From Helicobacteraceae bacterium (GTDB lineage: Bacteria > Campylobacterota > Campylobacteria > Campylobacterales > Sulfurimonadaceae): a DNA stretch of 5,006 nucleotides. The notes under the pieces are model-generated. The model was not told the DNA's origin. It saw nothing but the letters and a program-made list of their open reading frames with translations, and searched no databases. The translations under genes were made by a program, and so were the position numbers. Positions 1-5,006 of this stretch are shown in pieces (the first letter of the stretch is position 1; each line of letters begins with the position of its first letter). The stretch is from positions 1-5,006 of the forward strand of contig JAUVKK010000094.1 in the NCBI GenBank assembly GCA_030596305.1, written 5' to 3'.

Positions 1-140
1 TCGATGAGATCATACTCGACATCTGCCTCTAACAGTACATCTTCAAGCTCATCTTTTAAGATATAGCTGCGTTTTTTAGGAACGACGGTCTTCATCGCCT
101 CTGTTGTTTTGTTAAGACCTTTTTTGAAAAAACTGAACAT
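1..140 (-). CDS. ftsY: Signal recognition particle receptor FtsY, N-terminal fragment
   Basis: FtsY is the SRP receptor GTPase. It docks ribosome–SRP complexes at the inner membrane so that membrane proteins can be handed to SecYEG. Only the first 46 codons are visible; the gene runs off the left edge. The peptide begins MFSFFKKGLNKT, continues through TVVPKKRSY and then LKDELEDVLLEADVEYDLI. This is the start of the FtsY N domain (amphipathic basic helix, then the acidic ELEDVLLEADV helix) as found in the short campylobacterial FtsY proteins, which lack the long acidic A domain of E. coli FtsY. The GTPase G motifs are outside the window. The ATG at 140-138 lies 10 bp after the thioredoxin-like gene, with only a weak AAGTAAG-like ribosome binding site, so translation may depend on the upstream gene. 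The identification rests on N-domain similarity and on the neighbouring genes. Confidence 0.85.
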   Translation of the reverse strand, partial: MFSFFKKGLNKTTEAMKTVVPKKRSYILKDELEDVLLEADVEYDLI

Positions 141-150
141 CTATTTGTAC

Positions 151-705
151 TTACTTGCCCAGAGCTTTTTTGATGTCACTTTCGATCATCTCTTCTGGTG
201 TCTGACCGACATAGTGTGTGATGTATTGACCATCTTTATACATGACCATCAATGGGATCGGGAAACGTTGACCTACCTTTGTTGCTGAGGCGATAGCACG
301 GTAGAGACGCTCGTTGTCTTTCGAGTTGACGATTGCGTAGTCTGCACCGTATTTCTCTTTGAAGGCTTCAAGATCTTTGTTTTTGATATCATCTTCGATC
401 GTCACACCCAAAATAAGGAATTCATTGCGGTATTTTTTCTGTAGATGTGTAAGGTTTGGAGCTTCTGCGCGACATGGCGGACACCAGGTAGCAAAGATGT
501 CAAACATAATGACCTTGCCTTCGTGGCCTTTAACGGTAAAGTTCATTCCCGATTTTGTGACATTGTAGTCAACACCGTCAGTACTGACAAGGTGAAAGGT
601 GTTTGACGCAACCATGTTACTCTCGTCTTCACCGGAATCGCTGCTGCAACCTACAAAGAGAAGAGGGAGTATAATAGAGAGTGAAAGAAGTGTCTTTTTA
701 AACAT
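151..705 (-). CDS. TlpA/ResA-family thioredoxin-like lipoprotein
   Basis: This is a predicted periplasm-facing, lipid-anchored thiol-disulfide oxidoreductase of 184 residues. Residues 1-19 form a lipoprotein signal peptide (basic MFKK, hydrophobic core, then LFVG) with C20 as the probable lipidated cysteine, followed by a polar Ser/Asp/Glu-rich linker. The thioredoxin fold starts near residue 36. The active site W74-C75-P-P-C78 sits in the typical FATWCPPC context, and P151 in IPLMVMYKDG fits the cis-proline strand. Family members usually reduce disulfides in partners such as apocytochromes c; that partner is not shown here. A TAAGG ribosome binding site 6 nt before the ATG supports the start. 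The gene lies 10 bp upstream of ftsY and diverges from the cyclo-ligase gene. I recall the same arrangement in C. jejuni (Cj1207c next to ftsY). Family confidence is high; the physiological substrate is unknown. Confidence 0.9.
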   Translation of the reverse strand: MFKKTLLSLSIILPLLFVGCSSDSGEDESNMVASNTFHLVSTDGVDYNVTKSGMNFTVKGHEGKVIMFDIFATWCPPCRAEAPNLTHLQKKYRNEFLILGVTIEDDIKNKDLEAFKEKYGADYAIVNSKDNERLYRAIASATKVGQRFPIPLMVMYKDGQYITHYVGQTPEEMIESDIKKALGK

Positions 706-720
706 TAATGGCCTTATTGG

Positions 721-726
721 TAAAAT
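721..726 (+). promoter_or_regulatory. Candidate -10 box for the cyclo-ligase–rny operon
   Basis: TAAAAT, one mismatch from TATAAT, is preceded by a T-rich tract on the plus strand. Transcription would start near 733, leaving a leader of about 24 nt that contains the AAGGTG ribosome binding site at 747-752, 6 nt after AAGG before the ATG at 757. A second candidate, TATAAC at 736-741, would put the start site inside the ribosome binding site and is less likely. No convincing -35 box is visible. Confidence 0.35.
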
Positions 727-733
727 TAGCGTA

Positions 734-739
734 AGTATA
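734..739 (-). promoter_or_regulatory. Candidate -10 box for the thioredoxin–ftsY operon
   Basis: On the minus strand, TATACT lies 28 bp upstream of the thioredoxin-like start codon, in an AT-rich setting. Transcription would start near position 727 and give a leader of about 22 nt that includes the TAAGG ribosome binding site. No good -35 box is visible, which is common for housekeeping promoters of this phylum. The call is by eye only. Confidence 0.4.
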
Positions 740-756
740 ACAAACTAAGGTGCAAA

Positions 757-1365
757 ATGTCTGTGACAAAAGTGACTTTACGAAAAAAATGTCTGAAAAC
801 GCTACAAACGTTAAGCGGCCACAACAGCAGCTACCGTAATGCAAAGATAGTGGCTAAAATGCTTAGACATCCCAAGGTCAAAAACGCCAAGACCATTTTG
901 GCATTTGAGCCTTTGGGAATGGAACCCAACATTAGAAAAAACATCGCAGCTTTCCGTCGCGCCAAGAAGAAGGTCTATCTGCCTTTTATGGAAGACGACA
1001 GTTTCAAGATGGTACCATTTAGGCTCCCTCTGGAGCTGAAGAGATTCGGTATCTATGAACCGGGAAACACGAATTTGAAAATAAATAAAATTGATGTAGC
1101 GATAGTACCAGCAGTGGGCGTCGACGGTGAAGGACGCCGTATAGGTTTTGGAAAAGGCATGTACGACCGATTTTTTGCACGATTAAAACAGAGACCATAC
1201 ACCATATTTGTTCAATCTAAACTCTGTAATACTTCTAAATATATATGTGACGAATATGATGTAACGGCTGACTTACTGATCACCCCGCAAGCTAGCTATG
1301 CTGCAGCGAAGGGTACTAAAAATGATAAACGAAATACTCTTAGGAGGTGGCATAGCCACACTTAG
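757..1365 (+). CDS. 5-formyltetrahydrofolate cyclo-ligase family protein
   Basis: This family (MTHFS; Fau/YgfA in E. coli) converts 5-formyltetrahydrofolate to 5,10-methenyltetrahydrofolate using ATP, returning a storage folate to the one-carbon pool in the cytoplasm. The 202-residue protein has the family landmarks in order: the N-terminal basic K..LRKKC helix, FEPLGMEPNIR near 50-60 at the folate/ATP cleft, KKVYLP near 71-76, FGIYEPG near 97-103, the signature VPAVGVDGEGRRIGFGKGMY (117-136) followed by DRFF, and ADLLITPQ near 171-178. AAGG 6 nt before the ATG supports the start. Residues 189-202 and the stop codon lie within the 44 bp overlap with rny; this basic tail extends past the usual end of the family core. 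The signature is slightly divergent (FGKGMYDRFF rather than the commoner YGGGYYDR), so activity is likely but not certain. Confidence 0.85.
   Translation: MSVTKVTLRKKCLKTLQTLSGHNSSYRNAKIVAKMLRHPKVKNAKTILAFEPLGMEPNIRKNIAAFRRAKKKVYLPFMEDDSFKMVPFRLPLELKRFGIYEPGNTNLKINKIDVAIVPAVGVDGEGRRIGFGKGMYDRFFARLKQRPYTIFVQSKLCNTSKYICDEYDVTADLLITPQASYAAAKGTKNDKRNTLRRWHSHT
1308..1313 (+). promoter_or_regulatory. Ribosome binding site that fixes the rny start
   Basis: GAAGGG sits 8 nt before the ATG at 1322, inside the end of the cyclo-ligase gene. The in-frame ATG further upstream at 1298 has no ribosome binding site and would add eight polar and basic residues before the membrane anchor. The start at 1322 gives a protein beginning MINEILLGGG, with the hydrophobic segment right at the N-terminus as is usual for RNase Y. 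Confidence 0.7.
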
Positions 1366-2890
1366 CGGACTACTTGGATTTTTCATCTCTAAAAAGATGA
1401 GCAGTGCACACTTTGAGATCTATACTGAACAGGCTAAGGCAAAGGCCAATGCTATTGAAAAAGAGGCAGAACTGCTGCTTGAACGGTCTAACTTAAAGGC
1501 CAGAGAGATCGAGATTCAGGCTGACAAACAGTACAGCGAAGTGAGTGAACGCGTTACAAAAGATCTTTCAGTACGCGAAGAGAGCATTGCTGATAAAGAG
1601 AGTGCATTCGCTTTGAACGTTGAAGAGAAAGAGGCGAAACTTGAGCGTGAGCAAGGTGTTGTCTCCAGCTTGAAAGTCAACGTAGAACGACAGTCAGACG
1701 GGTTAGAGAAGCTTAAAAGCGAATACGAACAGCGTCTGGACAAAGCGATACATGCCGTTGAAAATGCGGCAGGTATGACAAAAGATGAGGCCAAAAAGAC
1801 ACTTCTGCATCAGGTGGAGGAGCGTTCTCGAGCCGATATCGCACACATAGTACGCCGTTATGAAAACGAGGCAAAAGAGGAGGGTGAGCGCAAAGCAAAT
1901 TACATCCTGGCTCAGGCAACCTCACGCTTTGCCAGCGACTTTGCTCATGAACGTCTGACCAGTACCGTACAGCTCAGTGATGATGAACTCAAAGGCCGGA
2001 TCATCGGTCGTGAAGGGCGTAATATCAAGACCTTAGAGACCTTGATGGGCGTTGATATCATCGTCGACGATACTCCAAATGCCATAGTCGTAAGTAGTTT
2101 TAACATGTACCGTCGAGCGATCGCTACACGTACCTTGGAGCTGTTGATCGAAGATGGCCGTATTCAGCCGGCACGTATTGAAGAGATCTACGAGAAGGTC
2201 TGTGATCAGTTTGAGGAGAAGATCCTGGAAGATGGAGAGAATGTCATCTTTGAACTGGGTATAAACGGACTGCATCCGGAACTGATCAAGCTGATCGGAC
2301 GACTTCGCTACCGCGCCAGTTACGGACAAAATGCTTTGGCACACACCTTGGAAGTCGCAAACCTGGCCGGGATCATGGCAGCAGAGATGGGCGGTGATGC
2401 ATCGCTGGCAAAACGTGCTGGACTTCTGCACGACATCGGCAAGGCTTTGACACATGACTTTGAAGGCTCGCACGTCGACCTGGGTGCTGAAGTCTGTCGT
2501 CGTTACAATGAAGATCCGGTTGTCATCAATGCCATCTATGCGCATCATGGATTCCAGGAGATGGAGACTGTCGAATGTGCAGCAGTCTGTGCCGCTGACT
2601 CTCTATCTGCCGCGCGACCGGGTGCACGTAGAGAAGTACTTGAGAGCTTCGTGAAGCGGGTAGGGGAGATCGAAGAGATCGCCTCTTCAAAAACAGGTGT
2701 CAAACAGGCCTATGCTATTAATGCAGGCCGTGAGGTACGTGTTATGGTGAGTGCCGAACTGGTAAGTGATGATGAGGCCTCTCTGCTGGCGAAAGAGATC
2801 GCGCAGGAGATCGAATCGAAAGTGAGTTACCCGGGTGATATTAAAGTCAATGTTATTCGTGAAAGCCGTGCCATCGAATATGCGAAGTAG
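1322..2890 (+). CDS. rny: Ribonuclease Y (membrane-anchored HD-domain endoribonuclease)
   Basis: RNase Y is a membrane-bound endoribonuclease that starts mRNA turnover and processing. From the start at 1322 the protein has 522 residues, normal for the family (B. subtilis about 520). In order: a single N-terminal membrane segment (about 3-22); a long charged coiled coil rich in Glu, Lys, Ala and Arg (about 27-200); a KH RNA-binding domain with the loop GRIIGREGRN at 225-234; and an HD domain with H341, the H370-D371 pair in GLLHDIGKA, H408-H409 in AHHG and D426 in AADSLSAARPGARRE. The C-terminus (VIRESRAIEYAK) is the typical family ending. All metal-binding positions I would expect are present, so the enzyme should be active. 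It overlaps the cyclo-ligase gene by 44 bp, suggesting one operon and possibly coupled translation. This phylum often pairs RNase Y with RNase J; no RNase J gene is in the window. Confidence 0.97.
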   Translation: MINEILLGGGIATLSGLLGFFISKKMSSAHFEIYTEQAKAKANAIEKEAELLLERSNLKAREIEIQADKQYSEVSERVTKDLSVREESIADKESAFALNVEEKEAKLEREQGVVSSLKVNVERQSDGLEKLKSEYEQRLDKAIHAVENAAGMTKDEAKKTLLHQVEERSRADIAHIVRRYENEAKEEGERKANYILAQATSRFASDFAHERLTSTVQLSDDELKGRIIGREGRNIKTLETLMGVDIIVDDTPNAIVVSSFNMYRRAIATRTLELLIEDGRIQPARIEEIYEKVCDQFEEKILEDGENVIFELGINGLHPELIKLIGRLRYRASYGQNALAHTLEVANLAGIMAAEMGGDASLAKRAGLLHDIGKALTHDFEGSHVDLGAEVCRRYNEDPVVINAIYAHHGFQEMETVECAAVCAADSLSAARPGARREVLESFVKRVGEIEEIASSKTGVKQAYAINAGREVRVMVSAELVSDDEASLLAKEIAQEIESKVSYPGDIKVNVIRESRAIEYAK

Positions 2891-3003
2891 GGAGAGGGGG
2901 TGTAAGCAATTATATCCCATACTGATATAGACTTAAAATAACAATTTTTAATATTATGTGATGATATTGTAATAAAAAAGAGTTATACTAACTACATAGG
3001 AAT
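2891..3003. other. AT-rich intergenic region after rny with weak hairpins
   Basis: The region starts with a purine-rich run (GGAGAGGGGG) and then becomes strongly AT-rich. Two weak inverted repeats are visible: TATATC (2911-2916) with GATATA (2924-2929), loop 7 nt; and TTAAAA (2933-2938) with TTTTAA (2946-2951), loop 7 nt. Neither has a GC-rich stem followed by a T-tract, so no convincing intrinsic terminator for rny can be called. Some read-through into the next gene is possible. No protein-coding frame is evident. Confidence 0.4.
2984..2989 (+). promoter_or_regulatory. Candidate -10 box for the CZB-like orphan gene
   Basis: TATACT lies in a long AT-rich tract, with no clear -35 box. Transcription would start near 2996. 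That leaves a leader of about 47 nt if translation starts at 3043 but only about 8 nt if it starts at 3004, which favours the later start. Confidence 0.4.
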
Positions 3004-3032
3004 ATGTCCTTTATGCAGTGTTTAATGCTTAT

Positions 3033-3036
3033 GAGG
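3033..3036 (+). promoter_or_regulatory. Ribosome binding site that favours the start at 3043
   Basis: GAGG lies 6 nt before the ATG at 3043. The earlier in-frame ATG at 3004 has an AGGA only 2 nt away, too close to work well. The extra residues it would add (MSFMQCLMLMRLV) do not resemble a convincing signal peptide, because the following helix is polar. Confidence 0.55.
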
Positions 3037-3042
3037 TTAGTG

Positions 3043-3525
3043 ATGGATTTAACTCAGATTTCACATAATATCAATCTTGCCAAGCTAGATAATGCCAAGT
3101 GGGTGGAATATGCTGATGCATTGATCCATGGCAGCACTGTGAGTAAAGATGGCGTTCCTACATACAAAGATGAATGTATTCCTTGTCAATGGTTATATGA
3201 CCATAGCGATGAAGTCACTAAGCTTTATCAAACAATAGACAGGTCTGAGATGGATATCTTGTATTTTGATATCATGGATCAGATCGAGATCTTACGATAT
3301 GATCTGCATGAAAACTATCTTCAAATCTTCAAGACCTATCTTCCGGAACTCAATAACTCTTTTTTTGCTAATCTTTTACGAGGTAGAAAACGTCCAACGC
3401 AGTATGATCGGATTGATGCCAAGAGACAACTTATGGAGATGAAACGTATAGCAGAAGAGTTGAATACAAAGCTTGACTATCTAGAACAATCTATCCAGCA
3501 ACTGTGCAGGTTAAACATAGCCTAG
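3043..3525 (+). CDS. Small hypothetical protein with a degenerate CZB-like N-terminal half
   Basis: I do not recognise this 160-residue protein with confidence. It has no signal peptide or membrane segment and looks cytoplasmic and helical. Residues 10-54 resemble a chemoreceptor zinc-binding (CZB) domain in spacing. LAKLDNAKW ends at W20, and 24 residues later C45-I-P-C48-Q-W50 falls where CZB proteins have Cys-x-Leu-Gly-x-Trp. However, the first zinc-binding His is Asn17, the conserved Gly is Cys48, and no HxxxH pair is found at the usual distance (H54 and H89 are the only nearby histidines). It is therefore either a zinc-free or rewired CZB relative or an unrelated helical protein. A basic stretch (LLRGRKRP, 111-118) precedes a probable coiled coil (about 125-154). 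If it is a CZB relative, it has no attached receptor or cyclase domain. It is transcribed in the same direction as rny but probably from its own promoter. That the gene is real is likely; the domain assignment is tentative. Confidence 0.7.
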   Translation: MDLTQISHNINLAKLDNAKWVEYADALIHGSTVSKDGVPTYKDECIPCQWLYDHSDEVTKLYQTIDRSEMDILYFDIMDQIEILRYDLHENYLQIFKTYLPELNNSFFANLLRGRKRPTQYDRIDAKRQLMEMKRIAEELNTKLDYLEQSIQQLCRLNIA

Positions 3526-3598
3526 ACCCAGATCATTCTGTATGAAAGTATCTGACAGCTTCTTGAAATGATCATGGAACGCACTCTGCGTACTATGA

Positions 3599-3625
3599 CA
3601 ACAGACTCTTTTGAAAAGAGTGTTG
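3599..3625. repeat. Near-palindromic hairpin between convergent genes
   Basis: ACTCTT (3605-3610) pairs with AAGAGT (3616-3621) around the 5 nt loop TTGAA. Flanking CAAC (3599-3602) and GTTG (3622-3625) extend the stem, with a 2 nt bulge (AG) on the left arm. No T-tract follows on either strand. It sits directly before the terminator hairpin, so the two may act as a tandem 3'-end structure, or it may protect transcript ends from exonucleases. Confidence 0.5.
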
Positions 3626-3650
3626 AGTAGAGAAGCAGGCTCTACTTTTT
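3626..3650 (+). terminator. Intrinsic terminator of the CZB-like gene
   Basis: AGTAGAG (3626-3632) pairs with CTCTACT (3640-3646) around a 7 nt loop, and the last T of the stem continues into TTTT (3647-3650). The stem has seven pairs, three of them GC. The polarity suits plus-strand transcripts. The right arm overlaps the stop codon of the convergent haem-protein gene (3644-3642). On the minus strand the same stem is not followed by Ts, so it would terminate that direction poorly. Confidence 0.6.
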
Positions 3651-4214
3651 GATGGTAATGACTACAGCGCCGCGAAGGTCGCCCATGCTGTAACCTGTCG
3701 CTTTGTCATTTGGGTAGGCCTTTGTCAGGTATTGAGACAGTTTCTGGTTTTTACCAATATCCCCGTGACACTTCAGACATACCTGTTTATTGATAGCAAG
3801 CGGTTTGTAGAACTTGTAGGTATCTTTGTTAACACGTTCTACAAGATATGGCGGCAGTACAACACCGTTTTTCTGCAGGTTGTCCAGTGACTCCAAGATG
3901 ACCTTCTCTTTTCCGACTGCTGCATTAGCCGGGTTACGATCTTTAAGAGAGATACGCTTGACCTGCACGTCTTTTCCGTATTTTCCGTCTACAGACTCTG
4001 TTAAGCCATAGGCCTGTGTTGTACAAAACTTTGCTGCAGCGATAGGACCGCCCGCTTTCATATGCTTTTTAAGATTTTTACCCAAGGTCTTTAGCAAGTC
4101 TACAGAGACCTCTTGACCAGTTTTTACAACTGACTCCATCTCCTCTTTGTTGCTTTCGTAAGGGTTTGCCATGAGGCTAAGACTACATAGTGCTATTAGT
4201 GTTAATTTTGTCAT
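3642..4214 (-). CDS. Periplasmic mono-haem c-type protein, DUF3365 (Tll0287-like) family
   Basis: This is a 190-residue exported protein. Residues 1-16 are a short signal peptide (MTKLTL, hydrophobic core, LMA then NP), so it should be periplasmic, either soluble or held by an uncleaved helix. The body has DUF3365 landmarks: a helix with AAKFC64TTQAYGL, the strand VKRISLKDRNPANAAVGKE (86-104), and a C-terminal haem c attachment motif C146-L-K-C149-H150-G. As I recall, the haem of Tll0287 is ligated by His from CxxCH and a Cys; C64 is the natural candidate for that Cys here, because it lies in the conserved family position. Members of this family are thought to sense redox state or ligands or to carry electrons; the function here is unknown. 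AAGGA lies 6 nt before the ATG. The gene starts 12 bp after the CDF transporter gene and probably shares its transcript. Confidence 0.85.
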   Translation of the reverse strand: MTKLTLIALCSLSLMANPYESNKEEMESVVKTGQEVSVDLLKTLGKNLKKHMKAGGPIAAAKFCTTQAYGLTESVDGKYGKDVQVKRISLKDRNPANAAVGKEKVILESLDNLQKNGVVLPPYLVERVNKDTYKFYKPLAINKQVCLKCHGDIGKNQKLSQYLTKAYPNDKATGYSMGDLRGAVVITIKK

Positions 4215-4220
4215 TGTATT

Positions 4221-4225
4221 TCCTT
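4221..4225 (-). promoter_or_regulatory. Ribosome binding site of the haem-protein gene
   Basis: On the minus strand, AAGGA begins two bases after the stop codon of the transporter gene and lies 6 nt from the ATG at 4214-4212. The compact arrangement leaves no room for a promoter between the genes and supports a shared transcript. Confidence 0.65.
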
Positions 4226-4226
4226 T

Positions 4227-5006
4227 TTAGTAGTGTTCATCGTTGATATCAGAGTCATCGTATGGATCCATATGAATGATGGAGTGGACACGCTCATTTG
4301 TAAAAAGCTCTTGAAGACCCTCTTCGATCTTGTCAGAGATGCGGTGGGCATCATAGAGTGAGATAGAGATGTTAAAGACAACATGAACGGTGATAAAGAT
4401 GTCTGAGCCGGAACGACGTGTTGTCAGGTGGTGTGTACTGTTGATGTTGTCTACAAGTAAGAGATAGTCTTGGATCTTTTCGATCTCTTCTTCATCAAGC
4501 GAGATGTCCAACAACATCAAAATCCCCTCTTTAACGATTGGGTAAGCAGAATAGACCATGAAAATAGCAATAGCAATACCTAAAATCGGATCGATGATCT
4601 CAAAGTCGGTGAAGTGAATAACACCAAGCGCGATAAGGACGGCCCCATTGGTGTAGAGGTCTGTCTGATAATGAAGTGCATCTGCTCGGATGACAAGATT
4701 GTTGGTCTTTTTAGCCACGTTGATCAAGAAGAGTACCAGTGCTGCAGTCAAGACAATAGAGATACCCATAACAATAAGAGAGAGGTCCATATAGGCGATG
4801 GCTTTAGGATGAAGCAGTTTGTCAATCGCATTGTAGAGAATAAAAACCCCTGAAATGGAGATAATAGTACCTTCCATGACAGCAGCAATGGCTTCGAGTT
4901 TTCCCCGTCCAAAATTGAACTTGGCGTCAGCTTTTTTCTCAGACTGGTGCAGGGCAAAATAGTTGAATATAGAGACCAAAAGGTCTAAAAAAGAGTCAAT
5001 AGCAGA
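4227..5006 (-). CDS. Cation diffusion facilitator transporter, FieF/YiiP type (N-terminus missing)
   Basis: CDF transporters are inner-membrane homodimers that export divalent metals such as Zn(II), Fe(II) or Cd(II) in exchange for protons. The visible part is 259 residues, in frame to the window edge; compared with E. coli YiiP about 40 residues, including the first membrane helix, are missing. Fragment numbering follows. Site A is intact: D4 and D8 in IDSFLD and H112 and D116 in LHYQTD. Site B is altered: D27 is kept, but F30 and R34 replace the two histidines of the usual HxFGHGK loop (here FNFGRGK). The C-terminal domain has the site-C ligands: H192, H208, H221, and H245 with D247 in IIHMDP. 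The tail is acidic (DDSDINDEHY). A TTG at 4979-4977 could be mistaken for a start, but the family sequence continues upstream of it. The substrate cannot be told from sequence alone. Confidence 0.92.
   Translation of the reverse strand, partial: SAIDSFLDLLVSIFNYFALHQSEKKADAKFNFGRGKLEAIAAVMEGTIISISGVFILYNAIDKLLHPKAIAYMDLSLIVMGISIVLTAALVLFLINVAKKTNNLVIRADALHYQTDLYTNGAVLIALGVIHFTDFEIIDPILGIAIAIFMVYSAYPIVKEGILMLLDISLDEEEIEKIQDYLLLVDNINSTHHLTTRRSGSDIFITVHVVFNISISLYDAHRISDKIEEGLQELFTNERVHSIIHMDPYDDSDINDEHY

Noticed and set aside
1298..1321. An earlier in-frame ATG for rny at 1298
   Set aside because: It has no ribosome binding site and adds MLQRRVLK before the membrane anchor, whereas the ATG at 1322 has GAAGGG at proper spacing and gives the usual RNase Y N-terminus.
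2033..2548. A 171-codon open frame on the minus strand inside rny
   Set aside because: It lies wholly opposite the conserved KH and HD coding sequence, matches no family I know, and is best explained as a shadow of rny codon usage.
2911..2951. Hairpins after rny as an intrinsic terminator
   Set aside because: The stems are six pairs, almost all AT, and no T-run follows the first; they would not be stable enough to call.
3004..3042. A start at 3004 for the CZB-like gene
   Set aside because: Its purine-rich site is only 2 nt from the ATG and the candidate promoter would leave almost no leader; 3043 has GAGG at 6 nt.
3531..3573. Inverted repeat GATCATT (3531-3537) with AATGATC (3567-3573)
   Set aside because: Seven pairs with a 29 nt loop and no T-tract is too weak to call a terminator or operator.
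3511..3650. A minus-strand open frame through the gap between the convergent genes, reading ...HSTQSAFHDHFKKLSDTF...
   Set aside because: It has a plausible composition but no ATG, GTG or TTG start in the gap, no ribosome binding site, and is short enough to be stop-free by chance. A decayed gene remnant cannot be excluded but is not supported.

Overview
The window looks like a piece of a Campylobacterota chromosome (formerly Epsilonproteobacteria), probably an environmental Sulfurimonas/Sulfurovum-type organism rather than Campylobacter or Helicobacter. Two things suggest this. The block ftsY – thioredoxin lipoprotein – 5-formyltetrahydrofolate cyclo-ligase – rny matches the gene order I recall in Campylobacter jejuni (Cj1206c to Cj1209). 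The base composition also seems, by eye, less AT-rich than in host-associated Campylobacter. The genus is inference; no rRNA or other marker is present.

Left part (1-705, minus strand): the first 46 codons of ftsY, the SRP receptor, lie 10 bp downstream of a gene for a TlpA/ResA-type thioredoxin lipoprotein, so the two are probably co-transcribed. A 51 bp divergent intergenic region (706-756) carries candidate promoters for both directions.

Centre (757-2890, plus strand): a 5-formyltetrahydrofolate cyclo-ligase family protein overlaps rny (RNase Y) by 44 bp. RNase Y is complete: N-terminal membrane anchor, long coiled coil, KH domain, HD nuclease domain and the conserved C-terminus. An AT-rich gap of about 150 bp follows, with weak hairpins and a candidate promoter. 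A small unrecognised gene (3043-3525) comes next; its N-terminal half has the spacing of a chemoreceptor zinc-binding (CZB) domain but most zinc ligands are missing. Tandem hairpins, the second with a T-tract, close this transcription unit.

Right part (3642-5006, minus strand, convergent with the centre): a cation diffusion facilitator (FieF/YiiP type, its N-terminus beyond the window) is followed after 12 bp by a periplasmic mono-haem DUF3365 (Tll0287-like) protein. The two probably form an operon.

Most of the window is conserved housekeeping and envelope genes. I see no mobile element, CRISPR array, tRNA or rRNA, and no clear evidence of an undescribed system. The points most worth a second look are the CZB-like orphan protein, the CDF transporter that has lost two site-B histidines, and the DUF3365 haem protein with a possible Cys/His-ligated haem.
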